In this document: piece by piece, positions 26,657 through 34,511 of the stretch
Layout: every line of letters starts with the position of its first letter
Position numbering within the stretch: the stretch's first letter is position 1
Assembly (NCBI GenBank): GCA_002448815.1
Contig: DKAJ01000007.1
Span: 1-64,000, forward strand
Length of the DNA: 64,000 bases
DNA from: Micavibrio sp. UBA6929
GTDB taxonomy: Bacteria > Pseudomonadota > Alphaproteobacteria > Micavibrionales > Micavibrionaceae
Direction of reading: 5' to 3'
Notes under the pieces: model-generated
The model's input: only the letters and a program-made list of their open reading frames with translations
The model's database searches: none
What the model was told of the DNA's origin: nothing
Translations under genes and position numbers: made by a program

Positions 26657-26671
26657 GTATAATGTAACGTC
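26657..26671 (-). promoter_or_regulatory. Candidate Zur half-site upstream of zur
   Basis: In the - strand direction the bases before the zur ATG read GACGTTACATTATAC. GTTACATTATA is shared exactly with the palindrome at 27166-27189, suggesting the same protein binds both and that zur is autoregulated. Confidence 0.4.
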
Positions 26672-26697
26672 AAAACCGCGTAAATGCACGCGATGTT

Positions 26698-27141
26698 TTA
26701 TGGCGCGCATTTTTGCACAATAGCATTAAGGAAATTTTGATCAACATTCAGGTGCTTGAGATCCTGCGACACAAAGGTACGCTTGTCTTGCGCCTGATCA
26801 TATTGGTGCAATGTTTTTAGCATATGATCCCTTGCATTGCGCGCCGCATAGCTTGAAAAATTTTGCGACAGGCGGTTGATAATATGTTCGCGGTCATTTG
26901 CAGTAAAAATATTTTGCCCATAAACACCATGCAAGTGACTACTTAGACGCTCAAGCGTTTCAGTTGAAACGCGCCCGCCCCTAACATCGCGATCGCAGTT
27001 AACCTCAAACGGCACGCCATTAATTTTCGGGCGCAATGTTTGTGCCTCGGCTTGCTGGTTAAACCCCGCGCTCAGCGCTATAGACATAGCCAACAAAATT
27101 GATGACGCCGTTACCGTTGATTCTTTTTTATTTTTTTTCAT
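26698..27141 (-). CDS. Secreted hypothetical protein
   Basis: 147 residues. A very basic N-terminus (MKKNKKES) precedes a hydrophobic stretch ending QQAEA, so it is probably exported. The mature part is polar and helical (THLHGVYGQNIFTAND, LKHLNVDQNFLNAIVQK) and has two Cys (EVNCDRDV and the end KCAP) that may form a disulfide. I recognise no family. It is transcribed away from the gene at 27203 across a palindromic candidate operator. Confidence 0.6.
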   Translation of the reverse strand: MKKNKKESTVTASSILLAMSIALSAGFNQQAEAQTLRPKINGVPFEVNCDRDVRGGRVSTETLERLSSHLHGVYGQNIFTANDREHIINRLSQNFSSYAARNARDHMLKTLHQYDQAQDKRTFVSQDLKHLNVDQNFLNAIVQKCAP

Positions 27142-27165
27142 TGCTTTTTCACACTCTCGTCATTA

Positions 27166-27189
27166 AATGTTACATTATAACGTAACATT
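27166..27189. promoter_or_regulatory. 24-base palindrome, candidate Zur-type operator
   Basis: AATGTTACATTA and TAACGTAACATT are reverse complements at 11 of 12 positions. The spacing and AATGTTA/TAACATT arms resemble known Zur boxes. It sits between two divergent genes of unknown function near a zur-like gene. The upstream ATG at 27167 of the + strand frame lies inside it, so the ATG at 27203 is the better start. Confidence 0.55.
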
Positions 27190-27202
27190 GATATACCCCC
27201 TT

Positions 27203-27589
27203 ATGGCAGACGAAGGCAACACAAAAAGCGGAATCGCGAGCAAAGTTTTTAACATAGCCGCAGGCGCAGCTATGGCAGTGGCTAGCTGCGTTGTTGTTCA
27301 TGCGGGCTTTGACTTTATCGCTCTGGCTGGCGGCCCTAATTTTTGGGACATCTTGGTCAACCCCGTCACAGACGGCATGACAAGCATCTACAACGGCGTG
27401 GTAACACCCGACCCAGCCAGCCTAGCCGCGCCGACAGCGCCAGCCGCCTCAACGCCTACAGTGCCCGCCACACAAAACATCGCAGGCCTCACACCTATAA
27501 CAGGATCTATTCCAGATGGGTGTCACACACATCTGAACGGCGATATCCATTGCGGCAGCGATAACGCTAGCCCCGAAATTACCTGGTAA
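27203..27589 (+). CDS. Hypothetical membrane or exported protein
   Basis: 128 residues from the ATG at 27203. One hydrophobic segment (about 17-42, FNIAAGAAMAVASCVVVHAGF) is followed by an Ala/Pro/Thr-rich stretch (about 68-98) and a short C-terminal part with two Cys near His (PDGCHTHLNGDIHCGSDN). The latter reads like a metal-binding or disulfide-bonded hairpin. The CHTHLNGDIHC pattern would fit zinc binding, in keeping with the candidate Zur operator upstream, but this is inference. It is convergent with the IcmT-like gene 6 bases away. Confidence 0.5.
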   Translation: MADEGNTKSGIASKVFNIAAGAAMAVASCVVVHAGFDFIALAGGPNFWDILVNPVTDGMTSIYNGVVTPDPASLAAPTAPAASTPTVPATQNIAGLTPITGSIPDGCHTHLNGDIHCGSDNASPEITW

Positions 27590-27595
27590 AAATAC

Positions 27596-27904
27596 TTACC
27601 CAAAGTCGCGGAATTGCTTATGACGTGTCCCCATCCACCCCGGGCGATCACGCCCAACCATAAAGGCACGAAAATTACGCATTGCCGATGGGAAGGTCAG
27701 GCCTTTTTTCTCGAGAAAATTAAAGAATGAGAGCACCAAGAACACCAAAATCCAAACTTTCCAATTAAACAAATTGAAAAAGATGGGAACCAAAACCAAG
27801 CCCGCGCGCGCGTCAAAGCTGAAGAAGCGCACGGTTTTCATTGAATCGCGCCAATGCCAATTTAGCTTATCTTCAATGTCATCGATTTGATCTGAAACGC
27901 TCAT
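27596..27904 (-). CDS. icmT: IcmT/TraK-like type IVB secretion protein
   Basis: 102 residues. After a polar N-terminus comes WRDSMKTVRFFSFDARAGL, a hydrophobic block (about 33-62), then FLEKKGLTFPSAMRNFRAFMVGRDRPG. This order (dwR..ARF..DARA, membrane block, lErrGlt.p.A.R..R..l.G) is that of the small inner-membrane protein IcmT of Dot/Icm systems and TraK of IncI plasmids. Its place at the end of a dotD-dotC-dotB run supports the call. There is a gap of 59 bases from dotB. Confidence 0.8.
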   Translation of the reverse strand: MSVSDQIDDIEDKLNWHWRDSMKTVRFFSFDARAGLVLVPIFFNLFNWKVWILVFLVLSFFNFLEKKGLTFPSAMRNFRAFMVGRDRPGWMGTRHKQFRDFG

Positions 27905-27963
27905 AAAATTATTCTACCACAGACATGCGGCAGCAGTATAAATTTTTATCACCTTAAAAGATC

Positions 27964-29121
27964 TTAACTGCCCGTGCTTGAGCTTAGGAGCAAATAATGA
28001 CGGCGCGAGATGATGCCTTGCTCGAACACGATTTCTGCGCTGCGCTCCATGGTCTGGCCATATTGATCGATCATGCGCTGAATTTCATTAGGCCAATCAG
28101 TAAAGTGCATATCCATCAATTTTTCACGCACCTCATCAGGGAACTTCATCCACTCCCGCACGCCGATACGGCCGCCGCCCGTGCGCGGCACCAAGGCCTG
28201 CGTCACGATCAGGCGCAATGTTTCCATCAAGGCGATTGAGCGCTCTTCGCGCTCTTTCATCTCATAGGTCGAGAGCATACGCTGAATAGTATTAGCAACG
28301 CCCAGTGTGTGCGTGGTTGTATAAACGGCGTGACCTGTTTGCGCAGCCTCGATCGAGGAATCAATCGTTTCGCGATCACGCGCCTCGCCCACCAAGATCA
28401 CTTCAGGCTTACGGCGCAGGGCATTGCGGATACCATGCGCAAAGCTTGGTAAGTGACGCGGAATTTCTGTTTGCGACACCAATGAACGCGGACTTTCGAT
28501 TGTGTCATACACATATTCAATCGGCGCCTCGTACGTGAGCATTTTACCACACCCTTCGCCGCGCTCGAGCAGCATGCGATTACCCGATGCCAAGAGCGTC
28601 GATTTACCAGACCCCGTCGGCCCCGTAATAATAACAAGCCCTTGGCGCGGCGCCCATGCATCACGGATTTCTTGCTCGATATCCAGATCATCCATTGTAG
28701 GCGGCTCGCTAGGCAATGCGCGCATCGTAATTTGCGCACCATCACGCCCCTTAGACAGGATCGCGGTAATATTCACACGAAAACGAATGCGCGTGTAACG
28801 GTCGGGGCGAATTTCATAAGAAATATCCAAATCACGGCCTGAGGCAAGGCGCGCCTGCGCCTCCGCACCATAGATTGTTTGCAAGAACGCCGCCATATCC
28901 GCCGCATCCATCGAGCGCACAGTACCCGGGTGCAGCAAACCATGGATTTCATTATAAACCTGGCGCTCAGACTGGATCGTAATGTCAGACGATCCCTGCT
29001 TTACGCACCACAGAAGAAAATCATCTATTTCATTCTCCGTAAAGCGCTCAGGCTCGGACGGGTAGGTTTGTGCATGCGTATCTTCTGCTTTGACTAAGCT
29101 TATCGGCTCGCGGGCTGCCAT
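27964..29121 (-). CDS. dotB: Type IVB secretion ATPase DotB
   Basis: 385 residues, the usual DotB length. Secretion ATPase of the PilT/VirB11 superfamily: an N-terminal PAS-like domain (about 20-130, FTENEIDDFLLWCVKQGSSDITIQS), Walker A GPTGSGKST, Asp box (LTYEAPIEYVYDTI), Walker B (PEVILVGEARDRETI) and His box (TGHAVYTTTHTLG). DotB is the hexameric cytoplasmic ATPase that energises Dot/Icm-type secretion. The neighbours dotC and icmT distinguish it from pilus-retraction PilT. It overlaps dotC by 22 bases. Confidence 0.92.
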   Translation of the reverse strand: MAAREPISLVKAEDTHAQTYPSEPERFTENEIDDFLLWCVKQGSSDITIQSERQVYNEIHGLLHPGTVRSMDAADMAAFLQTIYGAEAQARLASGRDLDISYEIRPDRYTRIRFRVNITAILSKGRDGAQITMRALPSEPPTMDDLDIEQEIRDAWAPRQGLVIITGPTGSGKSTLLASGNRMLLERGEGCGKMLTYEAPIEYVYDTIESPRSLVSQTEIPRHLPSFAHGIRNALRRKPEVILVGEARDRETIDSSIEAAQTGHAVYTTTHTLGVANTIQRMLSTYEMKEREERSIALMETLRLIVTQALVPRTGGGRIGVREWMKFPDEVREKLMDMHFTDWPNEIQRMIDQYGQTMERSAEIVFEQGIISRRHYLLLSSSTGS

Positions 29122-30122
29122 GAATTATATCCTGTCATAAGTGATGGTTTACCTGTGATTTGTACGGCGCGATCGCCAACGCGCATTTGATCGCCGCCGC
29201 CTGTGACGCCGCGATCAACCTGCAATGCATATGGCGCAGAGACCATGCCTTGCGCAAGCAACATGCGGTAACGGATCATGCCTTCAAAATCACTCACCAG
29301 TTGATTAAGGTCTTGCTCAAAAATCTCATCGGCTTGCTTCACGCCCTCTTTCCAGCCTTTACGCACCATACGCACCCATAAGTCACGCTCGTCTTCGTCG
29401 CGCGGACGTAGAATATCAGGCGGCGGATCAACCGCGCCCCAGTTGCGCTCAAGGTATGTACGCCACGTGCGCGCAGCCGATACAATTTTCGCATTGTTCA
29501 TAATATTATATATTCTATCAGAAACTGCGGCTTGCTGACCATCAGTTTCAATAATCATTGAATTGACGTTCTCGCTAATGACCGGCGGCTCGATCAGCAA
29601 GCCTGATGGCGCAGGGATCAAAAGCTGACGGAAATCATAGATCCGATCAAGCGAGCGCGCACGGCGATCCATTTCACGGCGGATGTAATATGTCCGCCAA
29701 GCAAGCCCAGCGCGCGCACCATATGAAATGGCGGCTTCTTTAATGGCTTCATTACGAATATCGAACGGCATTTTGCCCTCCTCTTCTTCGTAATCCATTT
29801 CGGCTTCTAATTGTTCAGCCTCAGCCAGCGTCAGCGGAATATCAACAGACGCCGACATTTTAGACGTCATCGCCTTATTCTTGTCGTAGAACTGAAATGT
29901 CGGCTGCGTATCTTCTTCAAGCCCCAAATTATCTAACGACAATGCACTGTCATCTGTTTGCTCGAGCAAGTCTGATAAATTAATCGCGTCATCGGCCATA
30001 TCGGCCGCCTCACCAATGGTCGCATTTAAGGCCTCGGCCTGCGCAAAGACAGGCGCCGAAGCCGAGCACACAGCCAGCATCATCAAACCAAGCGCAAGCC
30101 CCCTTTTCAATGACACTCCCAT
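29100..30122 (-). CDS. dotC: Type IVB secretion core-complex protein DotC
   Basis: 340 residues with a signal peptide (ending VFAQA); LAVC is present but has Val before Cys, so lipidation as in Legionella DotC is doubtful. Residues about 120-340 match the DotC domain in style: EAAISYGARAGLAWRTYYI, YDFRQLLIPAPSGLLIEPPVI, ARTWRTYLERNWG, and WVRMVRKGWKEGVKQADEIFE. DotC, DotD and DotH build the outer-membrane ring of the type IVB apparatus. It overlaps dotD by one base and dotB by 22. Confidence 0.9.
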   Translation of the reverse strand: MGVSLKRGLALGLMMLAVCSASAPVFAQAEALNATIGEAADMADDAINLSDLLEQTDDSALSLDNLGLEEDTQPTFQFYDKNKAMTSKMSASVDIPLTLAEAEQLEAEMDYEEEEGKMPFDIRNEAIKEAAISYGARAGLAWRTYYIRREMDRRARSLDRIYDFRQLLIPAPSGLLIEPPVISENVNSMIIETDGQQAAVSDRIYNIMNNAKIVSAARTWRTYLERNWGAVDPPPDILRPRDEDERDLWVRMVRKGWKEGVKQADEIFEQDLNQLVSDFEGMIRYRMLLAQGMVSAPYALQVDRGVTGGGDQMRVGDRAVQITGKPSLMTGYNSWQPASR

Positions 30123-30631
30123 TACGACACCCCTACGCCTGTTGTTGGAGCATACTGAATTTCGACCGTCTTGTTACGGCCATCAACACGAATATCGGCG
30201 CGCACACCCATTTGCAGGCCAATATCACGCAAGACATCAACCACCGGCATATTTTCAACATCCAAAGACACAACAATCGGCACTGGCGGCGGCGAGCCTA
30301 AAACAATGAAGCTATAACTGCTGCGATTCGCGAGAGTCTCAACAATCGGCTCAACAGGGCCGACCCAGTTCACCGTGATTGCGCGGCGAAGCTCAACCGG
30401 CGCATCTGAAACCGGCGCGACAGCAACGCCGGGCGAGCGCTGGTATTCAACGGCGGCTAATTTTTCTAAAGACGAGGCCACGCGATCAGCCGCATCAGCA
30501 AGCATTGCTGATACGCTATCGGGTTCGGCAACCAATTGCGGCGTATCATTGTTGAACCCCTGCATAGAACTGCACGCAGATACGAACAACGACGCCATCA
30601 AAAGGCAGGCTTTAGAAATTTTACGGTGCAT
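30122..30631 (-). CDS. dotD: Type IVB secretion lipoprotein DotD
   Basis: 169 residues. A lipoprotein signal peptide with lipobox SAC after LLMASLFV is clear. The mature part has a flexible stretch and a small alpha/beta domain (about 85-165: ITVNWVGPVEPIVETLANRSSY, VSLDVENMPVVDVLRDIGLQMG), the secretin-N0-like fold known for DotD. It works with DotC to place DotH in the outer membrane. It is followed with a one-base overlap by dotC. Confidence 0.9.
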   Translation of the reverse strand: MHRKISKACLLMASLFVSACSSMQGFNNDTPQLVAEPDSVSAMLADAADRVASSLEKLAAVEYQRSPGVAVAPVSDAPVELRRAITVNWVGPVEPIVETLANRSSYSFIVLGSPPPVPIVVSLDVENMPVVDVLRDIGLQMGVRADIRVDGRNKTVEIQYAPTTGVGVS

Positions 30632-30746
30632 AAAAAGCCCTATGCTTAGAAAAAGCGAATTAATTCACCCTTAAAGATATAGCCACCGCAAGCTGCCTTC
30701 AAGAACACATCGGCAGTTGTCCACTATATTCCGCGCTTTTCGGGGT

Positions 30747-31208
30747 TTATTTTGATGCCACGCTATAGGGGGAAGTGACTTTCCCGCGCTTTACGATTTC
30801 ATCAATCGAATAGCCATGCTTTTCCATCATTTTAAAGACTCGGCCGCGATAGGGCTCGCCATACTTGGGGGTGCGCGAATGATAATACGCCACAGCCTTC
30901 TCGTAATCTTTGGTTTCGATATAATGCCCTTTTAAAATCCAAGCCGAAACGCGAATGTTCGTGCACGCATCATCACGCACCCACCTGCGCGCCGTTTCCT
31001 CGTCAACGCGCCACGTTCGTGCAAGCTCTGGCATCCAGATCGTATTAATTTGCATCGGACCAAGATCATAACTCCCGTTCGTGTTACGCACTTCTTGGCC
31101 TATGCGACCACCTTCTGCCTTCATAATGCCCAGCAAAATTTCAGGCGGCACGCCATATGTCTGCGCAGCCATAACCATACATGCGGCGATGACTTTTGCT
31201 GCAGCCAT
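30747..31208 (-). CDS. Lytic transglycosylase of the type IVB cluster
   Basis: 153 residues. Soluble lytic transglycosylase fold: catalytic Glu in GIMKAEGGRIG, the SYDLGPMQIN motif, and AVAYYHSRTP. The first hydrophobic stretch (AAAKVIAACMVMAAQ) is part of the domain or a weak signal peptide. Such enzymes open the peptidoglycan for assembly of envelope-spanning secretion systems; IncI and Dot-type clusters often carry one. Its ATG overlaps the upstream gene's stop (TAATG). A 115-base gap separates it from dotD. Confidence 0.85.
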   Translation of the reverse strand: MAAAKVIAACMVMAAQTYGVPPEILLGIMKAEGGRIGQEVRNTNGSYDLGPMQINTIWMPELARTWRVDEETARRWVRDDACTNIRVSAWILKGHYIETKDYEKAVAYYHSRTPKYGEPYRGRVFKMMEKHGYSIDEIVKRGKVTSPYSVASK

Positions 31209-32515
31209 TATTCGTCCTCCTCATCCTGATTTTTCTTCGTAAAGAAGCTCATCGGATTTCCTGTCGCAGCAGGAGGCGTTTCTTTTGGCGCTTCAAGCTC
31301 TTGCGGCGACGCTTGCTCAGGCGTTTGCTCAACTGGCGGCACCACAGGAGGAGGAGAAGGAGCCTGCTCCGTCGCCGCGGGAGGACGCTCTTCCGCGGGC
31401 GGCTTGGCCGCAAAGAAACTCATCGGATTCGCACCCGTAGCCGCAGAAGGAGAAGGAGGCGCACTTTGCTCTACAGACGGACTAGAAGATGGCTCCGCCG
31501 GGGGCGGGGCAGGCACAGCCTCAGAAGGCGGATCAACTGGCGGCGTTGGCGGCGCAACCATTTGCTCAACTGGTGATTTGACTGGCGCACTAAATATCTG
31601 AGGTTTTTTAACTGGCTGTTCAGTTGCAGGCGCTTCGGGCGGCTTTTCCGCAGGCGCAGGTTGCGAGAACACTGGCGGCGATGCCGGAGACACAGGTGAC
31701 GCAGCCGAAGCTGGCGGCGGCGAAACAGGCGATGCAGAAGCCGCACTTGGCGCAGGCGCGCCGTCCGATACAATTGATTGAGCCAGCGCTTCTAGAATTT
31801 GCAATTGCGTATCAAAACGCTGCCATATTTTGGCGCTATCTAGCGGTTGCCCCGCGGATTGCGCGCCGATAGCCTCGTGGCACTGCGCGTACAAATTCGC
31901 TGCGCCCGCCATCAAACCGCGCGCCATGATACTGTCAGGATCGCTCGGCGTTAAAGATTGCGCAATCGGCGTTACGCGCTGCGTTAATGTTTGCGCGATG
32001 CTTTGCATATCCGCCTTAGAATCTGCGCCCAAAGGGAAATTGGTCAGCGCCTCAATCACAGGCACAAATGCACTAAGCACCTGAATTTGACTTTGCAGCG
32101 CATCAACCGCCTGCCCCTTTGCCTTAATACTTTCAAGGCGCAGCGTCGCATCCGCGCTTGCTTCGAAGGTTGCAGAGAATTCTTTTACCGCGCGCAGCCC
32201 TTCGGTAATGCGCTGCATATCCGCAACCTCGGGCAATCTGCCTTGCAGCGCATAAAAACCGCCCAGCATATCGCCTGCCATACCTGTTGTTGCGATGCGC
32301 GCGCTCTCAGCTTTATCGCCTTGCTTTTCAAGCTCAACAATCGCACCAATATCAATGCCAAGCTGCACACTTTTTGTCAGAAGCTCAGCTACTGTTTGCG
32401 CGACGGCTTTGGGCGCATCTTGCCCATCTTGAACCCGCGACAAAGCAGCGCCAACCAAAGGCGCCCCGATCGTCTTGAAAATTTGCAAAAAATATTCAGT
32501 TTGCTGGGTTGTCAT
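31208..32515 (-). CDS. Unknown protein with helical N-terminal domain and Pro-rich tail (type IVB cluster)
   Basis: 435 residues. Residues 1-245 are Ala/Gln-rich and helical with no signal peptide or membrane span. Residues about 250-435 are very rich in Pro, Ala, Ser and Glu. The short motif NPMSFF preceded by ATG occurs twice in the tail: ATGANPMSFFAAKP (about 360) and at the C-terminus ATGNPMSFFTKK followed by an acidic end. It lies in the same operon as dotDCB and directly upstream of the transglycosylase, so a role in the secretion system is likely, perhaps as a cytoplasmic adaptor. I recognise no family. Confidence 0.7.
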   Translation of the reverse strand: MTTQQTEYFLQIFKTIGAPLVGAALSRVQDGQDAPKAVAQTVAELLTKSVQLGIDIGAIVELEKQGDKAESARIATTGMAGDMLGGFYALQGRLPEVADMQRITEGLRAVKEFSATFEASADATLRLESIKAKGQAVDALQSQIQVLSAFVPVIEALTNFPLGADSKADMQSIAQTLTQRVTPIAQSLTPSDPDSIMARGLMAGAANLYAQCHEAIGAQSAGQPLDSAKIWQRFDTQLQILEALAQSIVSDGAPAPSAASASPVSPPPASAASPVSPASPPVFSQPAPAEKPPEAPATEQPVKKPQIFSAPVKSPVEQMVAPPTPPVDPPSEAVPAPPPAEPSSSPSVEQSAPPSPSAATGANPMSFFAAKPPAEERPPAATEQAPSPPPVVPPVEQTPEQASPQELEAPKETPPAATGNPMSFFTKKNQDEEDE

Positions 32516-32587
32516 ATTTTATATTATAGCCGAAGAAGCCTTAAAAAGAAATTGCACGAGCGCCGTCAACGATCGCGAAGCTGTATT

Positions 32588-33427
32588 CTATCGCGCAGCG
32601 CCTAAATCTGCAAGCATCGAAGGAATATCACTTGGCTGACCACGAACGATTTTCACTTCGCCATCCTTATTGCGATAAATCAACATCGGTGTCACATCAA
32701 ATTTCCATCCCTGCATATAGGCCATATTGCGCTCAACGCCTTGCGTATTAATACCCTCACGTACAGGCAAAGCATCCTCATCGCCAGACAAGTGACGCAA
32801 GAAGCGCGCCTGCGGATCAGGCGCCGCCATCAAAAAGGCTGATTGCGCCTTACTGACCTCAGAAAAGCCAACAGGGATCATTCTTAACTGCACTTCGCCG
32901 CGGTCAAGGAATCCGCCTTCCTTCAAATTAGTCACCATTGCGTGACAGTGCGGACATTGCGGATCAATAATCGCATAAATCACTGGTGCATCAGAATACC
33001 CCAATGCCACCCAGTTTGTATTTTCGGTGTCATAGAACAAACGCTCGGCTGGGCTTTGAAACGCGAAGCGTTCCTCTTTATTCACTGGCGTTGCCAATGT
33101 TTCCATACCCGCCAAAGAATCAAGCAAGCTATCACCGTCATCGCGCAGGCGCTGAACTTGCTCGATCGTGATCGCCTTGCCGTCATTATCAAACAGCACG
33201 CCCATCACAAAGCCCGTTCCGCCGGGCGGCACATAAAAATATTGCTCACGCCCATTTTTAACCGTCAACCACGAATCAAAACCATGATCACGCCCCATGT
33301 AACGGATCTGCGCACCTTCATCAGCCAAATTTCTGATCGGATCCGGCATTTCCGGAACAGAGTGTTGCGCCATAGCAAGCACTGGAAACAAAGCAAATAA
33401 AGATAATAACGATATGAAACGGATCAT
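32588..33427 (-). CDS. DsbC/DsbG-like periplasmic thiol-disulfide protein
   Basis: 279 residues from the ATG with AGGAG 9 bases upstream; the longer frame to 33475 is less likely. It has a signal peptide (MIRFISLLSLFALFPVLAMA). The thioredoxin-like C-terminal domain has the active site CPHCH (in IIDPQCPHCHAMVTNL) and the cis-Pro region FDVTPMLIYRNKDGE. The N-terminal ~130 residues take the place of the DsbC dimerisation domain. It would isomerise or oxidise disulfides in exported proteins. It leads the type IVB operon; several neighbouring exported proteins are Cys-rich and could be clients. Confidence 0.85.
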   Translation of the reverse strand: MIRFISLLSLFALFPVLAMAQHSVPEMPDPIRNLADEGAQIRYMGRDHGFDSWLTVKNGREQYFYVPPGGTGFVMGVLFDNDGKAITIEQVQRLRDDGDSLLDSLAGMETLATPVNKEERFAFQSPAERLFYDTENTNWVALGYSDAPVIYAIIDPQCPHCHAMVTNLKEGGFLDRGEVQLRMIPVGFSEVSKAQSAFLMAAPDPQARFLRHLSGDEDALPVREGINTQGVERNMAYMQGWKFDVTPMLIYRNKDGEVKIVRGQPSDIPSMLADLGAAR

Positions 33428-33620
33428 AATAAGAACTCCTCTGGTCGCGATCGACAATATAATATAGTGTGACATTGACCGCCCACCAGTGCAAGGCCTT
33501 GATTTATCAAGACTTGTCGCAGGTTTGTATAATGCTTGAAATAGGCTAGGTTTTGTCTATATTGTTATGCAGTTACTTAACACATATTTTCACACTACAT
33601 AAGGAGTGAGAGACACAACA

Positions 33621-34343
33621 ATGAACGATCGATATGACATGGCTACTGGCCGCACACGCGCTGACGTTGACGAAGGCTTGCGTGATTACATGAACGGCAT
33701 TTATGCCCGCATGGCTGGTGGTGTTTTGATCACAGCCGTAATGGCCTTTGCCGTTGGCACAACGCCCGCCCTGTTTAAAATGCTTATGGGTGGCCCGCAG
33801 GCATACCTGTTTATTTTTGCCCCTGTATTGGTGCAGTGGTTCGGCTTCCGCCCTGAGCGCATGAAAGAAAGCCAACTACAAGGCGCATTTTTCCTTATCA
33901 GCGCCCTGTACGGCATTTCATTTTCAAGCATCGCCTTCATGGCAACTGCGAACCCTGCGATGATTTATGACGTTGCACGCGCCTTTTTCATCACAGTATC
34001 GATGTTTGCTGGACTAAGCCTTTATGGCTATACAACAAAACGTGACCTTTCAGGCATGAGCCAATTTATCTTTATGGCGATCCTAGGCGTTTTTGTGATG
34101 GGCATTATTAACCTGTTCGTACAATCTTCCGGCTTTTCCATCCTGATTTCACTGATTGCTATTGCGGCGTTTTCAGGCCTGACAGTTTGGGAAACACAGC
34201 AACTTAAGCAAATGTACATGGCCAACCGCCACGCCAGCAGCCTTGGCCGTATGGCATGGGCCGGCGCGTACACATTGTACCTCAGCTTTATTGCCCTGTT
34301 TATGCATATCCTAAACTTGCTGATGGCAAGCAACCGCAACTAA
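33621..34343 (+). CDS. Bax inhibitor-1/YccA family membrane protein
   Basis: 240 residues from the ATG before NDRYDM; a GTG at 33606 is possible but lies within the AAGGAG ribosome site. Seven hydrophobic segments are visible after a polar N-terminus with DEGLRDYMNGIYARMAGG, the usual opening of the family. LYGYTTKRDLSGM and AFSGLTVWETQQLKQMY are family landmarks. Bacterial members are thought to be pH-sensitive calcium leak channels or membrane-protease partners (YccA). Monocistronic, with a terminator after it. Confidence 0.93.
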   Translation: MNDRYDMATGRTRADVDEGLRDYMNGIYARMAGGVLITAVMAFAVGTTPALFKMLMGGPQAYLFIFAPVLVQWFGFRPERMKESQLQGAFFLISALYGISFSSIAFMATANPAMIYDVARAFFITVSMFAGLSLYGYTTKRDLSGMSQFIFMAILGVFVMGIINLFVQSSGFSILISLIAIAAFSGLTVWETQQLKQMYMANRHASSLGRMAWAGAYTLYLSFIALFMHILNLLMASNRN

Positions 34344-34370
34344 GGCTGTTGCCGCACTGTAAAAACACAA

Positions 34371-34395
34371 AAGAGGGCTAAGGCCCTCTTTTTTA
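34371..34395 (+). terminator. Rho-independent terminator
   Basis: AAGAGGGC (34371-34378) pairs with GCCCTCTT (34383-34390), followed by TTTTTT. It ends the Bax-inhibitor-like gene. Confidence 0.9.
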
Positions 34396-34511
34396 ATGCT
34401 CTTTTCATGCATTCATAAAATTTTAAATATATTTCCTCTATAATGTTACATGAGCCACCTTCAGCATTCTAGAATGAAGGCACAAATTATGTTAGGGTAA
34501 GAGGAATAACA

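Noticed and set aside
31196..31576. Arg-rich + strand frame opposite the Pro-rich protein
   Set aside because: Low-complexity antisense of Pro/Ala/Glu codons; not a gene.
27596..33427. Type IVB genes as part of an integrated IncI-like plasmid or conjugative element
   Set aside because: No relaxase, coupling protein, integrase, flanking repeats or att-like tRNA in the window, and codon/base use looks like the neighbours. Integration cannot be excluded beyond what is seen.
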